Below are positions 1 through 9,156 of a DNA stretch of 36,366 nt, one piece after another. Below the pieces are notes generated by a model, which worked only from the letters and a program-made list of their open reading frames with translations, had not been told where the DNA came from and did not search any database. Origin of the DNA: Bradyrhizobium rifense (GTDB taxonomy: Bacteria; Pseudomonadota; Alphaproteobacteria; Rhizobiales; Xanthobacteraceae); assembly GCF_008123425.1 (NCBI RefSeq), contig NZ_VSSS01000070.1, positions 1-36,366 on the forward strand. The letters run 5' to 3'. The translations under genes and the position numbers were made by a program. How positions within the stretch are numbered: the stretch's first letter is position 1; every line of letters begins with the position of its first letter.

Positions 1-19
1 AGATGTGTATAAGAGACAG
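1..19 (+). other. Tn5/Nextera mosaic-end adapter remnant
   Basis: The first 19 bases, AGATGTGTATAAGAGACAG, are exactly the hyperactive Tn5 mosaic end used in Nextera-type library preparation. Translating it gives the MCIRDS and MYKRQ starts that are well-known contaminants of predicted proteins. This is library DNA and not genome, so real sequence starts at about base 20. Any gene call that begins inside it has an artificial N-terminus. Confidence 0.97.
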
Positions 20-981
20 TCCGGTGGCTTATCGGCTGTATCTGCCGGAACCCTGGGCAAAGGATCGCGCACGCCGGAAGAAGGCTGGTGTTCCGAAGGA
101 GATCAAGTTCAGGACCAAACCAGAGATCGCACTGGAGCAGATACGCTGGGCTTGCGAGGCCGGACTGCCCCGCGGGGTCGGATTAATGGACACGGCCTAC
201 GGCAATGACTCGCGGCTACGCGCGGGCATGACAGCCTTGGGCGTACTCTACGTGGTCGGCATCTTGCCGAATACCTTAATGTGGCAACCCGGGACCGGCC
301 CGCGACGCAAGGGCAGGCCCCTGAACAATACCGGCCGACGCGACGAGCCTGATCTGGTCTCGGCCGAAGAAGTGATGCTTGCTCTACCGAAACAGGCTTG
401 GCGCACGGTGACGTGGCGGGAAGGCTCGGCCGACCGGCTGTCCTCGCGCTTTGCACGTGTGCGTGTTCGTGTCGGGTACAACAAACTGATTCCCGAGAAG
501 CTGTCGCCGGAGTGGCTGCTGATCGAATGGCCGGAGGGTGAAGCGCAGCCCACCAAATACTGGCTCGCCACACTCCCGGAGACCATCAGCTTCGAGCGGC
601 TCGTCGATCTCGCCAAGCTGCGTTGGCGTATCGAGCGTGACTATCAGGAGCTTAAGCAGGAGGTAGGGCTCGATCACTACGAGGGACGCGGCTGGCGCGG
701 CTTCCATCACCACGCAACTCTGTGTATCGCCGCCTACGGCTTCCTGATCGCCGAGCAGGCGACGATTCCCCCCTCAAGACCGCGTTCCACCGCGCCAATC
801 GCGGTGCCTCGCTTACCCGAAGATTATCGACCCAGAGGCTCCACCCGCGCGGCCTGAGCGCCACATCCCGAACTCTATAGCAACCATGCGCGTCCGATTG
901 ATCCGCATGCTCATCAAAACCCTGCCGCGATGTCCATGCTGTGGCGCCGGCGCAGTCTCAATTGGTCGTCGATGTCCATGA
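20..981 (+). pseudogene. IS701-family transposase, 5'-truncated and probably frameshifted
   Basis: This is a DDE (RNase H-fold) transposase. The visible protein contains LMDTAYGND, consistent with a catalytic Asp region, and WRIERDYQELKQEVGLDHYEGR, the conserved Glu-bearing block of IS4/IS701-type enzymes. The N-terminal third is missing at the contig edge, and the first residues of the open frame come from the adapter. The open frame stops at 855-857, but the next frame continues without a stop to 979-981 and reads RPERHIPNSIATM, then LIKTLPRCPCCGAG, which looks like the usual C-terminus of this family. I therefore infer a frame disruption near 829-857, just after the YRPRG motif. The inverted copy at the right end has the same disruption. 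Confidence 0.7.
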
Positions 982-997
982 CGCAGTAAGATTAGCC
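20..997 (+). mobile_element. 3' part of an IS701-like insertion sequence
   Basis: This is a truncated IS copy whose 5' end is lost at the contig boundary. It holds most of a DDE transposase gene and the downstream IS end. Bases 756-997 match the reverse complement of 36125-36366 with no gaps and about a dozen substitutions, so two copies of one IS lie in opposite orientation at the two window ends. The shared segment stops at GATTAGCC (990-997), which is also the outer edge of a palindromic repeat. The true IS boundary is therefore uncertain and may lie a few bases earlier. Family assignment is by recognition of the transposase only. Confidence 0.8.
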
Positions 998-1097
998 TTG
1001 CAACTGCGCGAAGCGCAGTTGCTGGGCGTAACCCGCCACTGTTACTACTCGCGGAGGCAGAAGCGGTGGATTACGCCTTCGGCTAATCCACCCTGCG
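990..1097. repeat. Palindromic intergenic repeat next to the left IS
   Basis: The element has nested inverted repeats. GATTAGCC (990-997) pairs with GGCTAATC (1080-1087). The block at 1025-1040 pairs imperfectly with 1062-1077, which includes GTGGATTACGCC. A perfect 9-bp stem with a 3-base loop lies at 1001-1021. The core resembles the element at 36024-36132. No gene is supported between the IS and the LysR gene. Confidence 0.7.
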
Positions 1098-1101
1098 TTC
1101 C

Positions 1102-2010
1102 CTACCGCCCCGCAAACAGCGTGCGCTCGCGCTCCACGATCTCGCCGATATAATCCGCCACCGCCCGGATTCGCGCGAGATCCTTGCTGTCGGCGTGCAT
1201 CAGCATCCAGAACGTCCGCGTGATCGAAATCTCGTCGGGCAGCACCGCGACAAGCTGCGGATAATCGCTCGCCATGAAGTGCGGCAGCACCGCGATACCG
1301 AAGCCTGCAAGCGTGGAATTGAGCTGAGCGATCAGATTTGCGCTGCGCAAGCGCGCGGAGATGCGCGGCGACACCTGCGGCAAATAGTCGAGCTCGGGCG
1401 TGAACAAGAGTTCCTCGATATAGCCGACGAAGCGGTGCTGCGGCAGCACCTCGCGCGAGGTGATGGTCGGGAAGCGGTCGAGATAGCTGGGCGCGGCATA
1501 GAGCCCGAGGCGGTAGTCGAGCAGCTTGCGGCCGACGATGCGGCCTTCCTTCGGCATGGTCAGGCTGATCGCGATATCGGCCTCGCGCTTGGAGAGGCTG
1601 AACAGCCGGGCGGTTGCCACCAGCTGCAAATCGAGGTCGGGATAGCGATCGGCAAAGGGTGCCAGCCGCGGCGCCAGGAAGGCGGTGCCAAAGCCATCCG
1701 GCGCGCCGATCCGCACCGTGCCGGTCAGCCGCGCCACCGAGCCGCCGACCTGCTCCTGGTTGGCGACGATGGTGGATTCCATCGCCTCCGCGCTATCGGC
1801 GACGCGCTGGCCGGACTCGGTGAGGAGATAGCCGGTCTTGCGCCGGTCAAACAGCTTGGCCGACAGGTGCTTTTCCAGCCGGTCGACCCGGCGGATCACG
1901 GTCGCATGGTCAACGCCAAGCTGCTTTGCCGCAGCCGAAACCGAGCCGCCCCGCACGATGGCCAGCACGAAGCGGAAGTCGTCCCAGTCGATGTGACCTT
2001 GATCCAGCAT
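1102..2010 (-). CDS. LysR-family transcriptional regulator
   Basis: This is a 302-residue DNA-binding regulator of normal LysR length. The N-terminal winged helix-turn-helix covers about residues 5-65 (DWDDFRFVLAIVRGGSVSAAAKQ and VIRRVDRLEKHL). It is followed by the linker helix and a substrate-binding domain with GTVRIGAPDGFG and VLPHFMA. The ATG at 2008-2010 (MLDQGHIDWDDF) places the HTH at the usual distance from the start; the longer open frame to 2079 would run through the divergent promoter. The gene is divergent from mmsA with 97 bp between starts, which suggests that it regulates the valine/acyl-CoA operon and itself. The co-inducer cannot be read from sequence. Inverted repeats in the intergenic region are candidate binding sites. 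Confidence 0.9.
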   Translation of the reverse strand: MLDQGHIDWDDFRFVLAIVRGGSVSAAAKQLGVDHATVIRRVDRLEKHLSAKLFDRRKTGYLLTESGQRVADSAEAMESTIVANQEQVGGSVARLTGTVRIGAPDGFGTAFLAPRLAPFADRYPDLDLQLVATARLFSLSKREADIAISLTMPKEGRIVGRKLLDYRLGLYAAPSYLDRFPTITSREVLPQHRFVGYIEELLFTPELDYLPQVSPRISARLRSANLIAQLNSTLAGFGIAVLPHFMASDYPQLVAVLPDEISITRTFWMLMHADSKDLARIRAVADYIGEIVERERTLFAGR

Positions 2011-2026
2011 TTTCGCACATCTATGG

Positions 2027-2073
2027 TGCATTATCTCAGACTTGAATCCTATAAAATGCAGGTCGATAGGATT
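2027..2073. promoter_or_regulatory. Candidate operator between the lysR and mmsA genes
   Basis: Two overlapping inverted repeats lie in the divergent promoter region. One is an 8-bp perfect pair, AATCCTAT (2045-2052) and ATAGGATT (2066-2073). The other is TGCATT (2027-2032) with AATGCA (2055-2060). The 8-bp pair ends 34 bp before the mmsA start. Binding by the divergent LysR protein is inference from position; no transcription start was identified. Confidence 0.5.
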
Positions 2074-2107
2074 TGTCAAAGCGATCAGGCCTCAAGGAGA
2101 GCATTCC

Positions 2108-3604
<1,497 letters not shown>

Positions 3605-3619
3605 GGCTGTAGCCCAGCC

Positions 3620-3703
3620 CGTCATTGCGAGCGCAGCGAAGCAATCCAGACTTTTCCCTCGGACACACTGGATTGCTTCGTCGCTTCGCTCCTCGCAATG
3701 ACG
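3620..3703. repeat. Long palindromic intergenic repeat
   Basis: An imperfect inverted repeat fills the mmsA to acyl-CoA dehydrogenase gap. The left arm starts CGTCATTGCGAGCGCAGCG (3620) and runs to CAATCCAG (3649). The right arm starts CTGGATTGCTTCG (3668) and ends CGCAATGACG (3703). It would form a long RNA hairpin inside the operon transcript. A half-copy of the right arm occurs at 31008-31036. Confidence 0.85.
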
Positions 3704-3723
3704 AGAACAGTGAGCAGCCCGGC

Positions 3724-4869
3724 ATGCAGTTCGCTCTGAACGAGGATCAAGTCGCGGTTCGCGACATGGCGTTGGCGTTTGCGGCGGAAAAGATCGCGCC
3801 GTACGCGCTGCGCTGGGACGAGGAGAAGCATTTCCCCGTCGACGTGATGCGCGAGGCGGCAACCCTCGGCATGGGCGGCATCTACATCCGCGAGGATGTC
3901 GGCGGCTCCGCCATGACCCGGTTCGACGCCGCGCTGATCTTCGAGGCGCTGGCGACGGGTTGCCCGACCACCTCGGCTTTCATCTCGATCCACAACATGG
4001 CGTCCTGGATGATCGATGCCTATGGCAGCGACACCCAGCGCCACACATGGTTGCCAAAGCTCTGCACAATGGAGCTGATCGCAAGCTATTGCCTGACCGA
4101 GCCGGGCGCCGGCTCCGATGCGGCGGCGCTCCGCACCCGCGCGGTGCGCGACGGCGACCACTACGTCCTCAACGGCCAGAAGCAGTTCATCTCGGGCGCA
4201 GGCAGCACCGATCTGCTGGTTGCGATGGTGCGCACCGGCGGCGATGGCCCGGGCGGCATCTCGACCCTCGTCATCGATGGCAAGACGCCGGGCGTCTCCT
4301 TCGGTGCCAACGAGCGCAAGATGGGCTGGAACGCGCAGCCCACCCGCGCCGTGATCTTCGAGAACGCGCGCGTGCCGGTGGCCAATCGCCTGAGCGAGGA
4401 GGGCGTCGGCTTCAAGATCGCGATGGCAGGCCTGGACGGCGGCCGCCTCAATATCACGGCATGCTCGCTCGGCGGCGCGCAGACCGCGCTCGACAAGGCG
4501 CGCACCTACATGAAGGAGCGCAAGGCGTTTGGAAAGCGGCTCGACGAATTCCAGGCCCTGCAATTCAAGCTCGCTGACATGGCGATCGAGCTCGAGGCCG
4601 CACGCACCTTCCTGTGGCGCGCCGCTGCTGCGCTCGACCGCAAAGACCCTGACGCGACCATGCTGTGTGCGATGGCCAAGCGATTCGGCACCGATGCCGG
4701 ATTCGAGGTCGCCAACCAGGCGCTCCAGCTCCATGGCGGCTACGGGTACTTGAGCGAATACGGCATCGAGAAGATCGTGCGCGATCTGCGGGTGCACCAG
4801 ATTCTCGAAGGCACCAATGAAATCATGCGGCTGATCGTGGCGCGCAAACTTATCGAGGGCGCGCGATGA
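3724..4869 (+). CDS. Acyl-CoA dehydrogenase, probably isobutyryl-CoA dehydrogenase
   Basis: This is a 381-residue FAD enzyme of the acyl-CoA dehydrogenase family, which introduces the alpha-beta double bond. Visible motifs are YCLTEPGAGSDAA (flavin and substrate contact), KQFISGAGSTDLLV, FGKRLDEFQALQFKLADMAIE, and LHGGYGYLSEYGIEKIVRD with ILEGTNEIMR. The Glu in ILEGTNE (residue 362) is at the position of the catalytic base of the short-chain/isobutyryl group. Substrate choice is inferred from the neighbours mmsA, the 3-hydroxyisobutyryl-CoA hydrolase and mmsB. ATG 3724 is chosen over the longer open frame because the frame before it is palindromic repeat sequence. Its stop overlaps the next start by four bases (ATGA), indicating translational coupling. 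Confidence 0.92.
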   Translation: MQFALNEDQVAVRDMALAFAAEKIAPYALRWDEEKHFPVDVMREAATLGMGGIYIREDVGGSAMTRFDAALIFEALATGCPTTSAFISIHNMASWMIDAYGSDTQRHTWLPKLCTMELIASYCLTEPGAGSDAAALRTRAVRDGDHYVLNGQKQFISGAGSTDLLVAMVRTGGDGPGGISTLVIDGKTPGVSFGANERKMGWNAQPTRAVIFENARVPVANRLSEEGVGFKIAMAGLDGGRLNITACSLGGAQTALDKARTYMKERKAFGKRLDEFQALQFKLADMAIELEAARTFLWRAAAALDRKDPDATMLCAMAKRFGTDAGFEVANQALQLHGGYGYLSEYGIEKIVRDLRVHQILEGTNEIMRLIVARKLIEGAR

Positions 4870-5927
4870 CGGAGGAGGGCGATCTCATCGTTCGCCGCGA
4901 GGGCGCGGCGGGCGTGATCCGGCTCAACCGTCCCAAGGCGATAAACGCCATGACGCTGGAGATGTCCGAGGGCATCGACGCGGCGCTCGATCGGTTCGAG
5001 ACCGATCCTGAAGTCGCAGTGATCATCCTGGAAGGCTCCGGTGAACGTGGCCTCTGCGCTGGCGGCGACATCCGTGGCCTCTGGGAGAGCTCGCGCGAAG
5101 GCGGCGATCTCGGCGCGCGGTTCTGGCGCCAGGAATACATCATGAATGCGCGGATCGCGAAGTATCCGAAGCCGTATGTGGCGTTCATGGATGGGCTGGT
5201 GATGGGTGGCGGCGTCGGCCTGTCCGGCCATGCCAGCCATCGCGTCGTGACCGATCGCACCAAGCTCGCGATGCCCGAAGTCGGGCTCGGCTTCTTCCCC
5301 GATGTCGGCGGCACCTGGTTATTGTCGCGCTCGCCCGGCGAGATCGGCACCTATTTCGGCCTCACCGGCCAGACCATGAATGGGCCCGACGCGATCCATG
5401 CAAGATTTGCGGACGCCGTGGTGCCGGCGGCTAAATGGCCGGAGCTGCGCGAGGCGCTGACCAAGGTTCGCCAGGGTGTGACCGCGGCCGAGGTCAGCAA
5501 GGTCATCAACGGCTTTGCGACCGGTGAGACCGCGGGGCCGGTCGCAGCAAGAGAGCCGATCATCGATGCATTGTTCGGTTTCGACCGCATGGAAGATATC
5601 TTCGCGGCACTCAAGCGTGACAGCTCCGAGTTTGCGCTGGCGACGCTCAAGACGCTCAACGAGAAATCGCCGCGCGGCATGGTGGTGACGCTGAAACTGC
5701 TGCGCCTCGCGCGTGGTGCGGCGAGCCTGGAAGAATGTCTGGTGCGCGAATATCGCGCCGCGCTCGAAGTGTTCCGCAGCGATGATTTTCGCGAGGGCGT
5801 GCGCGCGGCCGTGATCGACAAGGATCGCAATCCGACCTGGTCGCCGCCGCGGATCGAGGATGTGACGCAAGAGATGCTGGCGCCGTATCTCGCCGAGATC
5901 GGCGCCGACGAGCTGAAGTTCAACTAA
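4866..5927 (+). CDS. 3-hydroxyisobutyryl-CoA hydrolase (crotonase superfamily)
   Basis: This 353-residue crotonase-fold protein is likely to release 3-hydroxyisobutyrate from its CoA ester. It has the oxyanion-hole regions GLCAGGDIRG (about 62-71) and MGGGVGLSGHA (113-123). AMPEVGLGFFPDVGGTW follows, in which Glu138 and Asp146 have the eight-residue spacing of the catalytic Glu/Asp pair of HIBCH. The length and C-terminal extension fit HIBCH better than the roughly 260-residue enoyl-CoA hydratases. It overlaps the upstream dehydrogenase by four bases. An enoyl-CoA hydratase/isomerase function is the alternative, but the FPDVGG motif and context favour the hydrolase. Confidence 0.9.
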   Translation: MTEEGDLIVRREGAAGVIRLNRPKAINAMTLEMSEGIDAALDRFETDPEVAVIILEGSGERGLCAGGDIRGLWESSREGGDLGARFWRQEYIMNARIAKYPKPYVAFMDGLVMGGGVGLSGHASHRVVTDRTKLAMPEVGLGFFPDVGGTWLLSRSPGEIGTYFGLTGQTMNGPDAIHARFADAVVPAAKWPELREALTKVRQGVTAAEVSKVINGFATGETAGPVAAREPIIDALFGFDRMEDIFAALKRDSSEFALATLKTLNEKSPRGMVVTLKLLRLARGAASLEECLVREYRAALEVFRSDDFREGVRAAVIDKDRNPTWSPPRIEDVTQEMLAPYLAEIGADELKFN

Positions 5928-5953
5928 CAACGCTACAAGCGGAGGAAACGAAG

Positions 5954-6844
5954 ATGGCCACGATCGCATTCATCGGTCTCGGCAACATGGGCGGCCCGAT
6001 GGCGGCCAATTTGGTCAAGGCCGGCCACAAGGTGGTGGCCTTCGATCTCTCCGAGGCCTCGCGCAATCAGGCCAAGGCTGATGGCGCCAGCATCGCCGAT
6101 AGCGCGGCGGGCGCGGTGAAGGGCGCCGATGTCGTCGTCACCATGCTGCCGGCCGGCAAGCATGTGCTCGGTGTCTGGAACGAGGTCGTTCCCGCCATGG
6201 CCAAGGGCGCGCTGATCATCGATAGCTCCACCATCGACGTCGAGAGCGCACGTCAGGCGCATGCGCTCGCAGCCAGGCACGGCGTGCTTTCGGTCGATGC
6301 GCCGGTTTCCGGCGGCACCGGTGGCGCCAAGGGCGCCACGCTCACCTTCATGTGCGGCGGCGAGGAGAGCGCATTCGCAGCGGCCAAGCCGGTGCTGGAG
6401 AAGATGGGCAAGAAGATCGTCCATTGCGGCGGCAGCGGCGCGGGCCAGGCGGCAAAGATCTGCAACAACATGATCCTCGGCATTTCCATGATTGCGGTCA
6501 GCGAGGCCTTTGCGCTCGGTGAGAAGCTCGGCCTCTCGCATCAGGCGCTGTTCGATGTCGCCTCGACCTCGTCGGGGCAGTGCTGGTCGCTGACGACCTA
6601 TTGCCCGGTTCCGGGCCCGGTGCCGACGTCGCCGGCGAATAATGATTACAAGCCAGGCTTTGCCTCGGCACTGATGGTGAAGGATCTGACCCTGGCGCAG
6701 GACGCCGCGAAGGCCGCGGGCGCCGCGACGCCGCTCGGCCGGCATGCGCAGGAGATTTACCAGGCCTTTGACAGAGCGGGGCAGGGCGGGGTGGATTTTT
6801 CCGGAATTATCAAGCACGTTAGGGATCTCGCCGGGAAAGCTTGA
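5954..6844 (+). CDS. mmsB: 3-hydroxyisobutyrate dehydrogenase
   Basis: This 296-residue NAD(P)-dependent beta-hydroxyacid dehydrogenase converts 3-hydroxyisobutyrate to methylmalonate semialdehyde, the substrate of MmsA. It has the N-terminal Rossmann motif GLGNMGGPMAANL (8-20), the family signature DAPVSGGTGGAKGATL (115-130) and the catalytic Lys168 in GAGQAAKICNN. A strong ribosome binding site (GGAGG) lies just before the ATG. Its TGA overlaps the ATG of the next gene (TGATG at 6842-6846), so the synthetase is probably coupled to it. Confidence 0.95.
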   Translation: MATIAFIGLGNMGGPMAANLVKAGHKVVAFDLSEASRNQAKADGASIADSAAGAVKGADVVVTMLPAGKHVLGVWNEVVPAMAKGALIIDSSTIDVESARQAHALAARHGVLSVDAPVSGGTGGAKGATLTFMCGGEESAFAAAKPVLEKMGKKIVHCGGSGAGQAAKICNNMILGISMIAVSEAFALGEKLGLSHQALFDVASTSSGQCWSLTTYCPVPGPVPTSPANNDYKPGFASALMVKDLTLAQDAAKAAGAATPLGRHAQEIYQAFDRAGQGGVDFSGIIKHVRDLAGKA

Positions 6845-8559
6845 TGACGACATTTCAGGAAGCGCGCGCGTTTCTGCTGCACAACCGCACGGATTACGAG
6901 ACAGCGGTCAGGGACTTCCGCTGGCCCGATCCGGTTCCCTTCAATTGGGCGCTCGACTGGTTCGACAAGCTGGCGAAGGATGCGGAAGCCAAGGACAGAC
7001 CCGCGCTGTGGATTGTCGATGCCGCGCAGGACAAGCAGACAAAACTGTCCTTTGGAGCGCTCTCGAAGCGCTCCAACCAGGTCGCCAACTTTCTGCGCGC
7101 GCAGGGCCTGAAGCGCGGCGATCATCTCCTGCTGTTGCTCGGCAATGTCGTGCCGCTGTGGGAGACGATGCTGGCGGCGATGAAGCTCGGCGTCGTTGTG
7201 ATTCCCGCCACCACGCTGCTCACCGCGGACGAGCTGCGTGACCGGCTCGACCGCGGCAAGGCGAAGGCGGTTGTCGCCGCGCAAGATCAGGTCGCGAAAT
7301 TTGCCAGCCTCGGCGCAGAGAACATCGTGCGCATCGTGGTTGGTGCGGCCTCCGACGGTTGGCTTGCCTATGGCGAGGCGGCGAAGGCCCCTGGCAGCTT
7401 TGCCGCCGACGGCTCGACCAACGCCGACGACCCGATGCTGCTCTATTTCACTTCGGGTACGACGGCAAAACCAAAGCTCGTGCTGCACAGCCAGCGTAGC
7501 TATCCCGTCGGGCATCTTTCGACCATGTACTGGATCGGGCTGATGCCCGGCGACGTCCATCTCAACATCTCGTCGCCCGGTTGGGCCAAGCACGCCTGGA
7601 GCTGTTTCTTCGCGCCATGGAACGCGGGCGCCACCGTGTTCGTGGTCAATCAGCCGCGCTTCGATGCCAAAGGTCTGCTCGCCACCATTGGTCGCTGCGG
7701 CGTCACCACGCTGTGCGCGCCGCCGACGGTGTGGCGGCTGTTCATTCAGGAGAACCTGGCGTCGTTCAAGGTGAGCTTGCGCGAAGTCTGCGGCGCCGGC
7801 GAGCCGCTCAATCCGGAGGTGATCGACCAGGTGCAGGCCGCCTGGGGCCTCACCATCCGTGACGGCTACGGCCAGACCGAGACCACGGCGCTCGCCGGAA
7901 ACTCGCCGGGGCAGAAGATCAAGGTCGGCTCGATGGGCCGGCCGCTGCCGGGCTATCGCGTGCAGGTCAGCGATGCCGACGGCCATCCGGCCAAGGAGGG
8001 CGAGGTGGCGCTGCTGCTGGGTGCTGATCGTCCGGCCGGATTGATGCAGGGCTATCAAGGCGACGACGGCAAGCTCTCGGGCGCCGAAGGCGCACTCTAT
8101 CGCAGCGGCGACGTCGTGTTTTCCGATGATGACGGCTATCTCACCTTCGTCGGCCGCTCCGACGACGTGTTCAAATCCTCGGACTATCGCATCAGCCCGT
8201 TCGAGCTGGAGAGCGTGTTGCTCGAGCACGAGCTCGTCGCCGAAGCCGCGGTGGTTCCGAGCCCCGATCCGATCCGGCTCGCGATCCCCAAGGCCTTCGT
8301 GCTGCTGACCTCGGGTGCGGACCGTACCCCGGAGACGGCGCTCTCCATCTTCAGGCACTTGCACACGCGGCTTGCTCCGTTCAAGCGCATCCGCCGCCTC
8401 GAAATCGTCACCGAGCTGCCGAAGACGATCTCTGGCAAAATTCGCCGGGTGCAGCTACGACGGCTCGAACGCGACGACGATCGCAACGATCCGCTGCGCG
8501 GCCGGGAATTCCGTGAGGAGGATTTTCCGGAGCTGCCGAAAACAAGAAGTGAGACCTGA
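6844..8559 (+). CDS. AMP-binding acyl-CoA synthetase
   Basis: This 571-residue member of the ANL superfamily activates a carboxylate to its acyl-CoA through an acyl-AMP. Ordered motifs are YFTSGTTAKPKLVLHS (P-loop), DGYGQTET (A5), YRSGDVV (A7), GRSDDVFKSSDYRISPFE (hinge) and LPKTISGKIRR, which carries the C-terminal catalytic Lys. It most resembles medium-chain/butyrate-type synthetases, so short or branched acids such as isobutyrate are plausible, but substrate cannot be fixed from sequence. ATG 6844 overlaps the mmsB stop; an in-frame TTG three bases earlier is less likely. It feeds acyl-CoA into the same operon. Confidence 0.9.
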   Translation: MTTFQEARAFLLHNRTDYETAVRDFRWPDPVPFNWALDWFDKLAKDAEAKDRPALWIVDAAQDKQTKLSFGALSKRSNQVANFLRAQGLKRGDHLLLLLGNVVPLWETMLAAMKLGVVVIPATTLLTADELRDRLDRGKAKAVVAAQDQVAKFASLGAENIVRIVVGAASDGWLAYGEAAKAPGSFAADGSTNADDPMLLYFTSGTTAKPKLVLHSQRSYPVGHLSTMYWIGLMPGDVHLNISSPGWAKHAWSCFFAPWNAGATVFVVNQPRFDAKGLLATIGRCGVTTLCAPPTVWRLFIQENLASFKVSLREVCGAGEPLNPEVIDQVQAAWGLTIRDGYGQTETTALAGNSPGQKIKVGSMGRPLPGYRVQVSDADGHPAKEGEVALLLGADRPAGLMQGYQGDDGKLSGAEGALYRSGDVVFSDDDGYLTFVGRSDDVFKSSDYRISPFELESVLLEHELVAEAAVVPSPDPIRLAIPKAFVLLTSGADRTPETALSIFRHLHTRLAPFKRIRRLEIVTELPKTISGKIRRVQLRRLERDDDRNDPLRGREFREEDFPELPKTRSET

Positions 8560-8565
8560 CGCGAC

Positions 8566-9045
8566 ATGAACGAAATCTGGAAGAAGCCGCCGATCACGCT
8601 GGAGGCCTATCAGGCCATGGTCGGCAAGGAGATCGGCGTATCGTCCTGGCACCTGATCGATCAGCCCCGCATCGACACCTATGCCGGCGTGACCGAGGAT
8701 CACCAGTTCATCCATGTCGATCCTGAGCGGGCGAAGAAGGAGACGGCGTTCGGCACCACCATCGCGCACGGCTTCCTGACGATGTCGATGATGTCGGTGA
8801 TGTCCTACGAAGTGATGCCGGCGATTGCGGGCACCACGATGGGCGTCAATTACGGCTTCGACAAGCTGCGCTTCATCTCGCCGGTGCGCTCGGGCAAGCG
8901 CGTCCGCGGCCGCTTCGTCCTAGCGGAGGCCAAGCTGCGAAAGCCCAACGAATTGCAGTCCCGCACCAACGTGACGGTGGAGATCGAGGGCGAGGACAAG
9001 CCCGCGCTGGTCGCCGACTGGCTCGGCCTGATCTATTTCGCGTAA
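8566..9045 (+). CDS. MaoC-like (R)-specific enoyl-CoA hydratase
   Basis: This is a single hot-dog domain protein of 159 residues. YAGVTEDHQFIHVDPERA contains the hydratase-2 motif with Asp45 and His50, matching the D-x4-H catalytic pair of PhaJ/MaoC enzymes, and GTTIAHGFLTMSM follows. The expected reaction is reversible hydration of trans-2-enoyl-CoA to (3R)-hydroxyacyl-CoA. It starts six bases after the synthetase stop. With the SDR that follows it forms a split equivalent of the peroxisomal MFE-2 protein. It is also the only non-hydrolase hydratase candidate in this operon. Confidence 0.88.
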   Translation: MNEIWKKPPITLEAYQAMVGKEIGVSSWHLIDQPRIDTYAGVTEDHQFIHVDPERAKKETAFGTTIAHGFLTMSMMSVMSYEVMPAIAGTTMGVNYGFDKLRFISPVRSGKRVRGRFVLAEAKLRKPNELQSRTNVTVEIEGEDKPALVADWLGLIYFA

Positions 9046-9128
9046 GTCCGGGCCGGACTTGACCCGACCATCCATCGCTGCTCAAAAGCCTCTCGGTTTT
9101 TGATAGATCGCCGGGGCAAGCCCGGCCA
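9046..9128. repeat. Degenerate palindromic intergenic repeat
   Basis: GGCCGGACTTGACCCGACC (9051-9069) pairs imperfectly with the block at 9109-9127, which contains GGGGCAAGCCCGG. It begins immediately after the maoC stop with a short palindrome, GTCCGGGCCGGAC (9046-9058). This looks like a worn copy of the intergenic repeats seen elsewhere in the window. Confidence 0.55.
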
Positions 9129-9156
9129 TGGCGCCTAACATCCAGGAAGCACACTC

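Noticed and set aside
6757..8364. 535-residue open frame antisense to the acyl-CoA synthetase
   Set aside because: It is Arg/Gln/His-rich, has no recognisable domain, and lies opposite a clear ANL enzyme.
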